A stretch of DNA of 64,000 nt from Lachnospiraceae bacterium (lineage in GTDB: Bacteria > Bacillota > Clostridia > Lachnospirales > Lachnospiraceae), in assembly GCA_017441295.1 (NCBI GenBank), contig JAFRYA010000006.1, forward strand, positions 206,049 through 270,048, in the 5' to 3' direction. Of the stretch, positions 35,535 through 45,611 are shown piece by piece; the stretch's first letter is position 1, and each line of letters starts with the position of its first letter. The translations under genes were made by a program, and so were the position numbers. A model generated the notes under the pieces. It had not been told where the DNA came from. It did no database searches and worked only from the letters and a program-made list of their open reading frames with translations.

Positions 35535-38500
35535 ATGAGACTATTGAAACGGGGAGCCGCAATTTTGATGTCATTGGTCATGATTGCAGGCTCTTTATTT
35601 TTGCAGCCGGTGACAGCGATGGCAGAGGAAGACTATCATCTGAACATCGATAAAACGGTCATTGGAGTAGGCGAGGAATTCGACCTGCTATTGCTGGATG
35701 AAAACGATATTGTCTGTGATGCGTGGTACCATGCATACAGCCCTGGTATTGTCGAAGTCAGCGATGATGGTCATGTGACTGGCTTAAGTAAAGGCCATGT
35801 AAGTATTGGGGTTACTTCAAAGGACTATTCGTTCGATGCCGTTTGTGATGTTGAGGTAATAGTGAAGAACGGCCTCTGCGATACCAATCTGACCTTGAAG
35901 GTCGATGAAGAATACTACCTTTACTATATGGATGGTGAAGGTAATTATGTAGAAGGCACATTTACCAGCAGCGATCCGGAGACGGTATATGCTGATGACT
36001 GGGGTACATTGAGAGCTCTTAAGACCGGCAGTGCCACTATAACCTATGTGTCATGGGATGGATCCATTACCGCGACCTGCGAGGTTAAGGTAATTCAGGG
36101 CCTGAATTATCATAACTATACTTTTTCGCTTGAGCAGAACATGACGCCGATGCAGCTTTCATTTTGGGGAGAAAATAATGAGTCAGTTGCTGGAAGGTTT
36201 TATAATGGCGATGAGACAATTGCCACAGTAGACGCCAACGGACTTGTTACTCCGAAGGCTGTTGGAACAACCTGGATCAGCTTTGTGTCCAACGATGACA
36301 AGTATCAAGACGAATGTATTATCAATGTGGCTGAAGAGTACTCCCTGACCGCCAGAACATTGGTTGTTATGCCATATACAAGTACTACACTGAGGTTCAA
36401 TGGACCGGAGGGAGAGACCAGCGAAGGCATATGGACCAGTAGTAACGAGAATGTGGCAACGTATGATAATGGATGGGTTTCCGGCGGAATTCCGGGAACA
36501 GCGATTATTTCATACACTTCTTTGGACGGTGAATATGAAGATTCCTGTACTGTTCATGTCATCCGGGGCTTTGAGAACGATGATATCAAGCTGCTCCTGG
36601 AAGAAGGCAAAGATACCGCGCAGCTGGAGTACCGCGGCATAGACGATGCTGTCATTGCGGGTACGTACGAGAGCAGCAGTCCTGAAGTTGCGACAGTAGA
36701 TAATAACGGTCTGGTAACTGCGGTTGGAGAAGGGTACACATACATTGAGTTTTCAGCGGTTGATTCGGAAACTGGATACAACTATAGCGATACCTGCCGT
36801 GTTGAAGTAGTCAGACCATATTCATTAAGCCAGAACAACCTGGTTCTCAGAACGAGGGCTTATCCGTATGTTTATTTCTACGGCGCAGATGGTGAGATAA
36901 TGAGTGAAGACGAATTCACCACCAGCAGCACTGATGAAACTATTGCTTACTATGAGAACGGATGCATCAACACTGTACATCCGGGCACAGCGACGATCAC
37001 ATTTACCTCACTGGACGGACATTCAGCTGAATGTAATGTCAGAGTCTATGGATTCAACTATGGTTCGCTGTATTTGACACCTGATACTCCGGAGCCTGTT
37101 CAGCTGATATTCAGCGGTACAGAGAAACCGATTATCAGTTTTGAGTTCAGCAGCGATAATGAAGAAGTTGCTACAGTTGATCAGAATGGTTTCGTAACTC
37201 CGGTTGGATTAGGAACTGCATATATCAAATACGAGGGCTTTGATGGTGAGAAATCCTGGGATGCTTTCTGCTGTGTCTCTGTCTCGGAAAATAATTATCT
37301 GTCTGAAACAGAAATTGAAATGACTCTAAATGATAACTGGCCAATCAGTTTCTTCGGAATTGACGGAGAGGCCTTGCCGGAGAGTGAGTTCACTGTACAT
37401 AGCGAAAATGAAAACATTGCTTACTATGAAGACGGCATTATACATCCAGTGGGCATTGGCTCGACAACCATTACATTTACTAGGCTGGATGAAAGCAGAA
37501 CCGCGTCCTGCATAGTCAATGTACATCCGGGACTCAACTATAAAGAACTGAATATGGCGGTTGGCGGTGAACCTGTTCAACTTAAATATTTAACGATGGA
37601 TGAAAGTGAAATCAGTGGTTCATTTGAGGTTGATTTTCCGGACATAGTGGATGTCAGCGAGGCTGGAATGGTTACACCGCTTTTGGAAGGAAGTACTTGG
37701 GTATATTTCAGAGCAGAGGTTGATGGAAAGAGCTACCGGGACGAATGCTATGTACAGGTCAGAAATGCACTCTATTCTCTGAGCAAAACTAATCCAACAT
37801 TTTCGCTCGGATATGAGTATACAGATATTTCCTTCTATGGCCCGGACGGAAATCCGCTCAGCGAAGATGAGTTTACCACTTCAAGTGATCATCCTGAAGT
37901 AGCATATTATGAAAATGGATACATTCAGCTGGTATCCGCCGGCGAGGCCAGGATCACCTTCACTCCGCTGGGGGATGAATCACATTCCGTATATTGCGAC
38001 GTTACGGTTGTAAACGGTCTGGAGCGAAAAGATATTCTGTTTACAGGTTTAGAGAATTATGAGCCGGTTAAGATAATCTTCCACGGAGTCAATGACGCTG
38101 TCATTGCGGCTGATAATATTGAAGTTGATAATCCAAGCGTAGTCAGGGTGGATGACGATGGTTATATCCATCCGGTAGGTGTTGGATATGCATATATTTA
38201 TTTCTATGGCCATGATGACTCACATGACTATTATGAAGCATGTTATGTAAAGGTAACAAATGCATATTCCTTAAGCATGGACAGCATGGTTACAACAAGG
38301 CATTCTGGCTATGGAATTGAGTTCTATGGTGCAGACGGCAATATTCTGAGTGAAGATGAATTCACCTGGGAAAGCAGCAATCCTGATGTGGCATATTATC
38401 AGAACGGAGTTGTTTTTGGCGGCGAACAGCCGGGTGAAGCAGATATTACATTCTATACACTCGACAGGCTGCACTATGACACCTGTCATGTAACAGTTGT

Positions 38501-41500
38501 GAGGGGACTGGAACCAAGAGAAATCGATTTCATTTATGGTGAAGAAAATGAACCGGTTCCGGTTGCTTTCTATGGACTTAATGACGAACTCATTGCAGAC
38601 TATTTCTCCATCGACGATGAGAGCGTGGCTACATTTGATGAAAACGGCTGCGTTATCCCTGTTGGCCTGGGAAATACATGGTTGTACTTCTCCAATTATG
38701 AAAACGGAAATAACTATAGCGATTCCATTCCTATCACAGTAAGAAATGCATACTATCTGAGTGATTACGAGATTATTCTCTCGCCGCGTACTGCCAGAAG
38801 CATACATTTCTATGGCCCGGATGGAGAAGACCTGGATAATAGTGAGTATTCAGTAGTAAGTGAGAACCCTGAAGTAGCTCAGTACGATAATGAATCTGAT
38901 GATTACGGTTCAATCAGTTTCGTAGGACTTGGCGAGACGGATATTACGTTCACCACCAACAACGGTTTCTCACAGACCTGCCATGTTTACTGCGTGCGAG
39001 GCTTAGAACCACAAGATATTTCTTTCAATCTTAGTGGAGATTATGATCCTGTTCCGCTGGTATTCTATGGAATCGGCGATGAAATCGTAAATGGCGGCTC
39101 ATATTCCGCAGAGGATACATCTATTGCGGATGTTGATGAGGCAGGAAATGTTTACCCGGTAGGCCCGGGCAAAACCGCTGTTCACTTTGATTATAACGAT
39201 GACCAGCATTACTATTTTGGCTATTGCACAGTAACAGTTACCAAGGCATACACTCTGGACCGCCATGAAATCATATTATCAAAAAATAGCGTTACTGAAG
39301 TTGTATTCTACGGTGCAGACGGAGAGAGAATGAGTGATGACGAGTTTACAGTTGAAAGCTCAGATCCTACCGTAGCTTACTATGAAGACGGATGGGTTTA
39401 TACTGCCGGCGCCGGAACAGCCCAGCTGACATTTACTGTCAATGGTACTGATATTTCAGATGTGTGTGAAGTAACAGTTTATGAGGGTTTGAACTATCAT
39501 TATCTCAGGTTGTTTGTGGGTTCAGATGAAGATCCAGTGCAGCTGATTTTCACCGGACCGGAAGGATATGATTCAAGCGGATACTTTGAAAGTGAAGATA
39601 CACATATAGCAACTGTTGATGAAAATGGTTATGTAACTCCGGTAAGCGCCGGTAATATATACATAGATTATTACAGCTATAATGGAAATTTCTATGACAA
39701 CTGTCGCGTCGAAGTGTTGGATTCTACTGTGTTAAATCATTTAACAGAACATGAGATTACTTTTGATGGAATAGATGAATATGAGTTCCTCGAATTCCTT
39801 GATGAAAATGGTAATAGTACAACAGACGGCACATGGACCAGCAGCGATGAGAATGTTGCAACAGTTGAAGACGGCATAATAATTGCTGTTGGATATGGCA
39901 GTGCAGTCATTACATACACTTCTCCGAAAGGAATTATTGACACATGTACTGTTACTGTTTATGGATTAAACCGCACTGACCTGGAGTTCTGGGTGGGCGG
40001 AAACATGGAGCCTGTAACATTGTTCTATCAGGATATGCAGGGACAGCAGGTGAGTGGTACATGGACAAGTGATAATGAAGAAGTAGCAACTGTTGATGCA
40101 AATGGTGTGGTTACACCTGTTGGAGAAGGTTATGCCGTCATCACATTTACCTATGAATCTGACGGACATTCAATAGAAGGCAAATGCTATGTCAGCGTCC
40201 GAAAAGCAACTTATCAGCTGAATACACATGAGATGTGGGTTCCTGTAGGCAGGACCGGTGAGAGGCTGAGCTTCAGTGGGGAAAACGGCAGTACCAAGGA
40301 AGGTACATGGAGCAGCAGCGACGAGAGCGCTGTAACTGTTGACCAGAACGGAAACGTTACCGGTATTACAGTTGGCGCGTCTGCGACCATCCATTATATT
40401 TCACCTGATGGCCAGCACGAAGATGACTGCTTAGTTACTGTTATTAAGGGTCTGGACCGCAGGAGCATGACGCTCACACTGGGCGGCGAAAGCGGGCAGC
40501 TGACATATACAAATGATTATTGGACACCGACATATGGTTACATGTGGCAGAGTACTAATGAATCTGTAGTTACTGTCAAAGGTGGTTTGGTAACTCCGGT
40601 AGGCGTAGGAACTGCCAAAGTATGGGTTCAGACATTGGACAATCCGTTTGACTATGACTGGTGCGATGTAACCGTTGTTGAGGAAACGCACGACTATGGC
40701 CTTAACTTCAGTGAGCTGCAGATCAGTGTTGACAGAAACCGCTTCATGCTTGCTTTTAAGGGACCTGATGGTGAGACAATTGAAGGCAACTGGACATCCA
40801 GCAATGAGGATGTAGCATATGTTAAGATTGTTGATAATGTTCCTCTTGCTGGAGTCTGTGGTGTCAGCGTTGGCGACGCAACCATTACATACACTTCATA
40901 CGATGAGCAATATACTGCATCATGCCTGGTTCATGTAGTTCCGGGACTGAACTATCATGAGCTGACGCTGCCGTTAAACAGCGAAGGCGTTGAGCTGATT
41001 TATACCGGACGGAATGGAGTTGAAGAAGGACTCTTCCAAAGCCTGAGTACTGATATTGCTGATATCGTTGACGGTGCTGTTGTTCCTTTAAGCGTAGGAA
41101 CAGCCGTTATAGAGTTCTTCAGCGACGAGAATATAGAGCATTATGACTATTGTGTAGTTAACGTTGTTCCTGCTCCTGTTGATCAGCTGAATATGCATCA
41201 TATTGACATTATGCTGAACGATACCTTCACCGGTCTGCGCTATATAGATGAAAACGGCGTAGAGACCACAGAGGGCACATGGGCCACCAGCGATACATCG
41301 GTTGCCGTAGTATACTCTGATGCTTCAATAGTCGGTACGGGTGTAGGTACTGCCGAAATCGACTATATAAATGCTGAAGGTGTGGTAAAAGATACCTGTA
41401 CAGTTACGGTTTACCAGGGTCTGAATACTGACAGATTAGAACTGTGGTACGGCGGCGAGAATAAGCCGGGCCATCTGGAGTTCACTGGACCTGATGGCAT

Positions 41501-44500
41501 CGTGGAAGGCACATTCACAAGCTATAATACAAACATTGCAGCAGTTTCAAGCGATGGAACAGTTACTCCGACCGGCGTTGGCTCAACGGATATTGAGTTC
41601 ATTTCCAACGATGGCAAGTATGTGGCTTACTGCTCAGTTACAGTAAATGGAACGTACTATCTGAACCGTGAAATCGGACATACTGTTGTCGATCAGGGCC
41701 TCTCACTGTTCTTCTATGGAGATAATGGAGAGATTCTGGGCGAAGATGACTATAACTGGAGCAGCAGTAAACCGGACGTAGCTACATATGACAAGGAAGA
41801 ACACCTTGTTAGAGGCTTGAGTGTAGGCCTTTCGGACTTCACTTTCTCATGTTTCGACGATACCGGTTATCATTCCGATGAGTGCCGCATTTATGTACAT
41901 CCTGGCCTGAATTATCAGGATGAGGAGCTGTATGTCGGCGATACGCTGCATCTGTTCTTCAAGATGATGAATGGTACTGTAGCGGAAGGCCACTATCAGG
42001 CAGGTCCATCGAACGTTATTACGGTTGACCAAAACGGCATTGTTACGGCAGTTGGAACTGGTACAGGATATGTAACATTTTTCGCTGACAGTAATGACTT
42101 GGTGGATTCCTGCAGGATAACTGTTACAGAGAAACCTCAGCCATATCTGAACTACACTGAAAAGACCATTCACATCGGCGAGACCTTCGATCTGATCTAT
42201 TATGACGAGAATGGCCAGCCGGTTTCCGAAAACCATTGGACCATCCGTGGTATTAACGTTGCCTATTGGCGTGTTACCGGTCGCACAGTTATCGGTCTCA
42301 GCGTAGGTACGGCGACATTCACATTTGATCCTAATGACGGAGAGCATGAGCCGCTCTCATGCGTAGTACATGTATATCAGGGTCTCAACTACCACAATAT
42401 GGATCTGTGGTATGGCCAGAATAATGCTTCGAAGCAGCTGTTCTTCACGGATCCTGACGGACAGCAGATCAGCGGCACATTCTCAGGCGGAGATCCTGCA
42501 GTTGCCACGGTTGACAGCGCAGGTAATGTAACGCCTGTCGGACTGGGCACATGTACAGTTAACTTTACTTCCGATGACGGACAGTACACAGATCAATGTA
42601 AAGTAACGGTTAAGCAGGAATATTCAATGAATATCGATTACCGCGAGGCCGTAGTACAGAACGGAATAGACCTGTTCTTCTATGATGAGAATGGAAACCA
42701 GATGAGCACCGACCGGTTCACCTGGACTACTACAGATGAAAACGTTGTTGTCTTCGATCCACAGTACGATGTTGTCCGTGCGGTCGGCCCTGGCGAAGCG
42801 GACATCACTTTCACATCCAATGACGGCCTGCACTCAGACACCTGCCACTTCAAGATCCATCCGGGTCTGAATGAGCGTGATATTGAGATGACTGTCGGTG
42901 AAGAAAAGCAGCTGACATTCACGCTGCTGAGCGGAGAGACAGTTCCGTTCGTATTCTTCGGAGTTGAGGATGAAAGAATTATCAGACTGGATGCAGACGG
43001 CACTCTGACAGGCCTTGCTCCGGGATATACAGGATTCAATGTCCAGGTAAGCGTTAACGGCGTAGGCCTGGGAGACAGCGGCAGGGTAACTGTCCGCGAA
43101 AAACCGGTAGAATACAAGCTCAGCTTCGATGAGCTGACACTTAGCCTCGGAATGAACCGTGCGTGCATGTGGATGAATGGCCCGGACGGCATAGAATACG
43201 ATGGCACGTGGGAAAGCAGCAATCCGGATGTTGCAGTTATTGAAGTTCCGACGATGGAAACAGATGGCGCGATCATCAAAGGACTGGGCATCGGTACCAC
43301 GACCATTACCTACACATCACACGATGGCATCCATAAAGCCACCTGTGAAGTAACGGTTGTACAGGGCTTAAACTACAAGTATCTGGAGATAGGAGTAGGC
43401 GATCCAGCTGTACAGTTGACATACACCGGCGCGAACGGCGTTCCGATTACTGAAGGCTTCAGATGGGAAAGCAGCAATCCGGAAGTTGCAACTGTTGTGA
43501 ACGGTCTGGTAACGCCTGTAGCCCCGGGCACCACTACGATAACATATTACGCAGACAGCACACTGGAGACATTCGATGTCTGCACAGTAACTGTCAGCGA
43601 CAAACCGATAGAATACAAACTTAACTTCGACGAACTGACACTCAGCCTGGGCAGAGCCCGTTCAGACCTGTATATGAATGGTCCGGACGGTCCGGAAGAT
43701 GACGGTACATGGGAGAGCAGCAATCCGGAAGTTGCGAAAATCACCTTCACTTCAGCGCAGGATCCGTCAATGTCATATGTTGGGGCAACTATTGAAGCAT
43801 TCAGCCTTGGAACCACAACCATCACCTACACTTCACACGACGGCGAACATACAGCCACCTGCGAAGTAACGGTAGTAAAGGGATTAAATATTAAAGACCT
43901 CACAATGACAGTTGAGGATGCACCGGTTCAGCTGACATACACAGGCGCGGACGGCATCCCAACGACAAACGGCACATGGTATAGTGTAGATGAATCAGTC
44001 GTAACAGTCCTGAACGGCCAGGTAACACCAGTTGCTCCGGGCAGCACAGTAGTTGTATACGAGGATCCGAACGACGAGAATATTTACGATCACTGCATGA
44101 TAGTCGTTACAGAACGCCCGGTAACCTACGAGCTGAACACGACATACCTCGACATCCCGGTTTACAAAGAGGGCATTTCCACAGGCACCGCACAGCTCCA
44201 GCTGATCGGCGACGACGGCTCCATAGCCAGCGCCGTATGGTACAGCAGCAACGAGTCCGTCGCAACAGTCGACCCGGACGGCCTCGTCCACGCCCGCAAG
44301 TACGGCAAGGCCACGATCTGCGCAGTCCTGCCGAGCGGCCAGTCATTCGAATGCGAACTGCAGACAAGGTTCTGGGATGTAGCCGGATCACCAACCAGCA
44401 GCGCACCGAATTACCAGTACTACTACAAGGCAGTTTACTGGGCAGCAGATCATGACCCGCTGATCACCAGGGGCTACGACCTCGAGTACTTCGGCGTTGG

Positions 44501-45020
44501 CATGAACTGCGCACGTAAAGAGTTCATGCTGTTCCTGTACAGGATGGCTGGCAATCCGACCATTACAAGCGCCGAGCTTAAGAGTCTGAGCAAGAAGTTC
44601 AGCGACGTTTCCGGCGAGAGCACAACGTTCAGGAAAGCTATTGCCTGGGGCGTAAAGGTTGGCATTACCAATGGCTACTCAGACGGAACATTCAAACCAA
44701 ATGATTCACTTACACGAAGCGATGCAATGATCATGCTGTGGAGATATTACGGAAAGATGGCTCCGAAGAATAATGATTACAGCAAGATCAAGAAGTTTAC
44801 TGACAAGCCTGCGAACACCAGCTCTGCGGCCTACAAGGCGATTGCCTGGGCGGCAAGCTACAGCATCACTAACGGCTATACAAAACAGTCGGATGTTCCT
44901 GCAGGATATGGATTCGCGGCTCCATGCTTCGGCAACAGTATACCGATCCAGCGTGAGCAGATGATCTACTTCCTGTACAAGGCAGTAAACAACTTCGGCG
45001 AAGCACCGAGAATTAAATAA
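35535..45020 (+). CDS. Giant Ig-like (BIG2-type) repeat surface protein with C-terminal SLH domains
   Basis: The protein has 3161 residues from ATG 35535, chosen over the longer frame from 35400 because a signal peptide follows (MRLLKRGAAILMSLVMIAGS...VTAMA, cleavage near 30) and AGAAAGGA precedes it. About 36 Ig-like units of ~82 residues fill residues 31 to ~2945. Typical phrases are TWTSSDENVATVD, NGxVTPVGxGTAxITY and DTCTVTV. Units alternate between two types, one opening GLNYHxL and one opening YxLN/YSLS, giving about 18 two-domain super-repeats of ~164 residues. The last ~215 residues carry three SLH-like motifs (FWDVAGS..., FSDVSGE...GITNGYSDGTFKPNDSLTR, FTDKPAN...). The likely role is wall-anchored adhesin or S-layer component. 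Flanked by long direct repeats. Confidence 0.88.
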   Translation: MRLLKRGAAILMSLVMIAGSLFLQPVTAMAEEDYHLNIDKTVIGVGEEFDLLLLDENDIVCDAWYHAYSPGIVEVSDDGHVTGLSKGHVSIGVTSKDYSFDAVCDVEVIVKNGLCDTNLTLKVDEEYYLYYMDGEGNYVEGTFTSSDPETVYADDWGTLRALKTGSATITYVSWDGSITATCEVKVIQGLNYHNYTFSLEQNMTPMQLSFWGENNESVAGRFYNGDETIATVDANGLVTPKAVGTTWISFVSNDDKYQDECIINVAEEYSLTARTLVVMPYTSTTLRFNGPEGETSEGIWTSSNENVATYDNGWVSGGIPGTAIISYTSLDGEYEDSCTVHVIRGFENDDIKLLLEEGKDTAQLEYRGIDDAVIAGTYESSSPEVATVDNNGLVTAVGEGYTYIEFSAVDSETGYNYSDTCRVEVVRPYSLSQNNLVLRTRAYPYVYFYGADGEIMSEDEFTTSSTDETIAYYENGCINTVHPGTATITFTSLDGHSAECNVRVYGFNYGSLYLTPDTPEPVQLIFSGTEKPIISFEFSSDNEEVATVDQNGFVTPVGLGTAYIKYEGFDGEKSWDAFCCVSVSENNYLSETEIEMTLNDNWPISFFGIDGEALPESEFTVHSENENIAYYEDGIIHPVGIGSTTITFTRLDESRTASCIVNVHPGLNYKELNMAVGGEPVQLKYLTMDESEISGSFEVDFPDIVDVSEAGMVTPLLEGSTWVYFRAEVDGKSYRDECYVQVRNALYSLSKTNPTFSLGYEYTDISFYGPDGNPLSEDEFTTSSDHPEVAYYENGYIQLVSAGEARITFTPLGDESHSVYCDVTVVNGLERKDILFTGLENYEPVKIIFHGVNDAVIAADNIEVDNPSVVRVDDDGYIHPVGVGYAYIYFYGHDDSHDYYEACYVKVTNAYSLSMDSMVTTRHSGYGIEFYGADGNILSEDEFTWESSNPDVAYYQNGVVFGGEQPGEADITFYTLDRLHYDTCHVTVVRGLEPREIDFIYGEENEPVPVAFYGLNDELIADYFSIDDESVATFDENGCVIPVGLGNTWLYFSNYENGNNYSDSIPITVRNAYYLSDYEIILSPRTARSIHFYGPDGEDLDNSEYSVVSENPEVAQYDNESDDYGSISFVGLGETDITFTTNNGFSQTCHVYCVRGLEPQDISFNLSGDYDPVPLVFYGIGDEIVNGGSYSAEDTSIADVDEAGNVYPVGPGKTAVHFDYNDDQHYYFGYCTVTVTKAYTLDRHEIILSKNSVTEVVFYGADGERMSDDEFTVESSDPTVAYYEDGWVYTAGAGTAQLTFTVNGTDISDVCEVTVYEGLNYHYLRLFVGSDEDPVQLIFTGPEGYDSSGYFESEDTHIATVDENGYVTPVSAGNIYIDYYSYNGNFYDNCRVEVLDSTVLNHLTEHEITFDGIDEYEFLEFLDENGNSTTDGTWTSSDENVATVEDGIIIAVGYGSAVITYTSPKGIIDTCTVTVYGLNRTDLEFWVGGNMEPVTLFYQDMQGQQVSGTWTSDNEEVATVDANGVVTPVGEGYAVITFTYESDGHSIEGKCYVSVRKATYQLNTHEMWVPVGRTGERLSFSGENGSTKEGTWSSSDESAVTVDQNGNVTGITVGASATIHYISPDGQHEDDCLVTVIKGLDRRSMTLTLGGESGQLTYTNDYWTPTYGYMWQSTNESVVTVKGGLVTPVGVGTAKVWVQTLDNPFDYDWCDVTVVEETHDYGLNFSELQISVDRNRFMLAFKGPDGETIEGNWTSSNEDVAYVKIVDNVPLAGVCGVSVGDATITYTSYDEQYTASCLVHVVPGLNYHELTLPLNSEGVELIYTGRNGVEEGLFQSLSTDIADIVDGAVVPLSVGTAVIEFFSDENIEHYDYCVVNVVPAPVDQLNMHHIDIMLNDTFTGLRYIDENGVETTEGTWATSDTSVAVVYSDASIVGTGVGTAEIDYINAEGVVKDTCTVTVYQGLNTDRLELWYGGENKPGHLEFTGPDGIVEGTFTSYNTNIAAVSSDGTVTPTGVGSTDIEFISNDGKYVAYCSVTVNGTYYLNREIGHTVVDQGLSLFFYGDNGEILGEDDYNWSSSKPDVATYDKEEHLVRGLSVGLSDFTFSCFDDTGYHSDECRIYVHPGLNYQDEELYVGDTLHLFFKMMNGTVAEGHYQAGPSNVITVDQNGIVTAVGTGTGYVTFFADSNDLVDSCRITVTEKPQPYLNYTEKTIHIGETFDLIYYDENGQPVSENHWTIRGINVAYWRVTGRTVIGLSVGTATFTFDPNDGEHEPLSCVVHVYQGLNYHNMDLWYGQNNASKQLFFTDPDGQQISGTFSGGDPAVATVDSAGNVTPVGLGTCTVNFTSDDGQYTDQCKVTVKQEYSMNIDYREAVVQNGIDLFFYDENGNQMSTDRFTWTTTDENVVVFDPQYDVVRAVGPGEADITFTSNDGLHSDTCHFKIHPGLNERDIEMTVGEEKQLTFTLLSGETVPFVFFGVEDERIIRLDADGTLTGLAPGYTGFNVQVSVNGVGLGDSGRVTVREKPVEYKLSFDELTLSLGMNRACMWMNGPDGIEYDGTWESSNPDVAVIEVPTMETDGAIIKGLGIGTTTITYTSHDGIHKATCEVTVVQGLNYKYLEIGVGDPAVQLTYTGANGVPITEGFRWESSNPEVATVVNGLVTPVAPGTTTITYYADSTLETFDVCTVTVSDKPIEYKLNFDELTLSLGRARSDLYMNGPDGPEDDGTWESSNPEVAKITFTSAQDPSMSYVGATIEAFSLGTTTITYTSHDGEHTATCEVTVVKGLNIKDLTMTVEDAPVQLTYTGADGIPTTNGTWYSVDESVVTVLNGQVTPVAPGSTVVVYEDPNDENIYDHCMIVVTERPVTYELNTTYLDIPVYKEGISTGTAQLQLIGDDGSIASAVWYSSNESVATVDPDGLVHARKYGKATICAVLPSGQSFECELQTRFWDVAGSPTSSAPNYQYYYKAVYWAADHDPLITRGYDLEYFGVGMNCARKEFMLFLYRMAGNPTITSAELKSLSKKFSDVSGESTTFRKAIAWGVKVGITNGYSDGTFKPNDSLTRSDAMIMLWRYYGKMAPKNNDYSKIKKFTDKPANTSSAAYKAIAWAASYSITNGYTKQSDVPAGYGFAAPCFGNSIPIQREQMIYFLYKAVNNFGEAPRIK

Positions 45021-45023
45021 TTA

Positions 45024-45056
45024 AGAAGAAGGCGGCCTGCGGGCCGCCTTTTTTGA
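45024..45056 (+). terminator. Terminator of the Ig-like giant
   Basis: The stem AAGGCGGCC / GGGCCGCCTT around TGC is followed by TTTTTT and GATG. Confidence 0.92.
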
Positions 45057-45082
45057 TGCAGTGGTGGTGATTGCATGGCCGT

Positions 45083-45265
45083 GGCGCAGATTATGCGGAG
45101 AGAAGCTGATAATCTGCGCCTTTTGGGGGCTATATTGGTTAGTGAGGCAGAGATAATAATTGGATAGAAACAAAATCTGCGCCGCAAAGGCATAGAATGA
45201 GCAAAAAAGGCGCAGATTCAGGAGTAAAGAGAAGAAAATTCTGCGCCAGGTAAATAATTGGCGCG
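45083..45265 (+). repeat. Family-1 intergenic element, copy 4
   Basis: Boxes: GGCGCAGATTAT (45083-45094) pairs perfectly over 12 bp with ATAATCTGCGCC (45109-45120), followed by TTTT. Then come GGCAGAGA (about 45146), AAATCTGCGCC (45173-45183), AAAAAAGGCGCAGATT (45203-45218) and AATTCTGCGCC (45237-45247). The tail GCGCCAGGT...TTGGCGC ends at 45265. It is the direct-repeat partner of copy 3. Confidence 0.8.
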
Positions 45266-45339
45266 GGGAGAGCCACATTTTGCAGGTTGTGCGCATATTC
45301 CATGGGCTGGATGATGCAGAACAGCGGATTTAGGGGGGT

Positions 45340-45535
45340 GTGCATGAAGTAATGGTTGTGGGTGTTTTTTGGGAGGCCTTTGCTACGAATTGCCGGTTCT
45401 GGGTGTTTTTGAGGCAAAAAAGCACCCTGAACCGCAATTCCGTGTCACGCGCCATGCGAAAAACACCCAGAAACGAAATTTCGTGTCACGCCCCAGCAAC
45501 AAAACACCCACAACCTGCAAACCGTGGCACTATCC
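45340..45535 (+). repeat. Family-2 nested inverted repeat, copy 4 (downstream of the Ig giant)
   Basis: The main hairpin is AATTGCCGGTTCTGGGTG (45388-45405) against CACCCTGAACCGCAATT (45423-45439). It is followed by AAAAACACCCAGAAACGAAA and ACAAAACACCCACAACCTGC, ending ACCGTGGCAC. Order and wording match copy 3. With copy 4 of family 1 it accounts for the 555-bp gap 45057-45611; the last ~75 bp before the peptidase hold only its AAAGGAG ribosome site and AT-rich DNA. Confidence 0.65.
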
Positions 45536-45611
45536 CGGACTATATGAAAATCCTATACTTTCCCCCTCAAAAGCCTTATAATTAACCCAAACCAATTAAA
45601 GGAGAAGCGAT

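Noticed and set aside
35535..45020. Possible CRISPR-like direct repeats
   Set aside because: The repeats are protein-coding, ~490 bp apart and in frame; there are no short uniform repeats with unique spacers and no cas genes.
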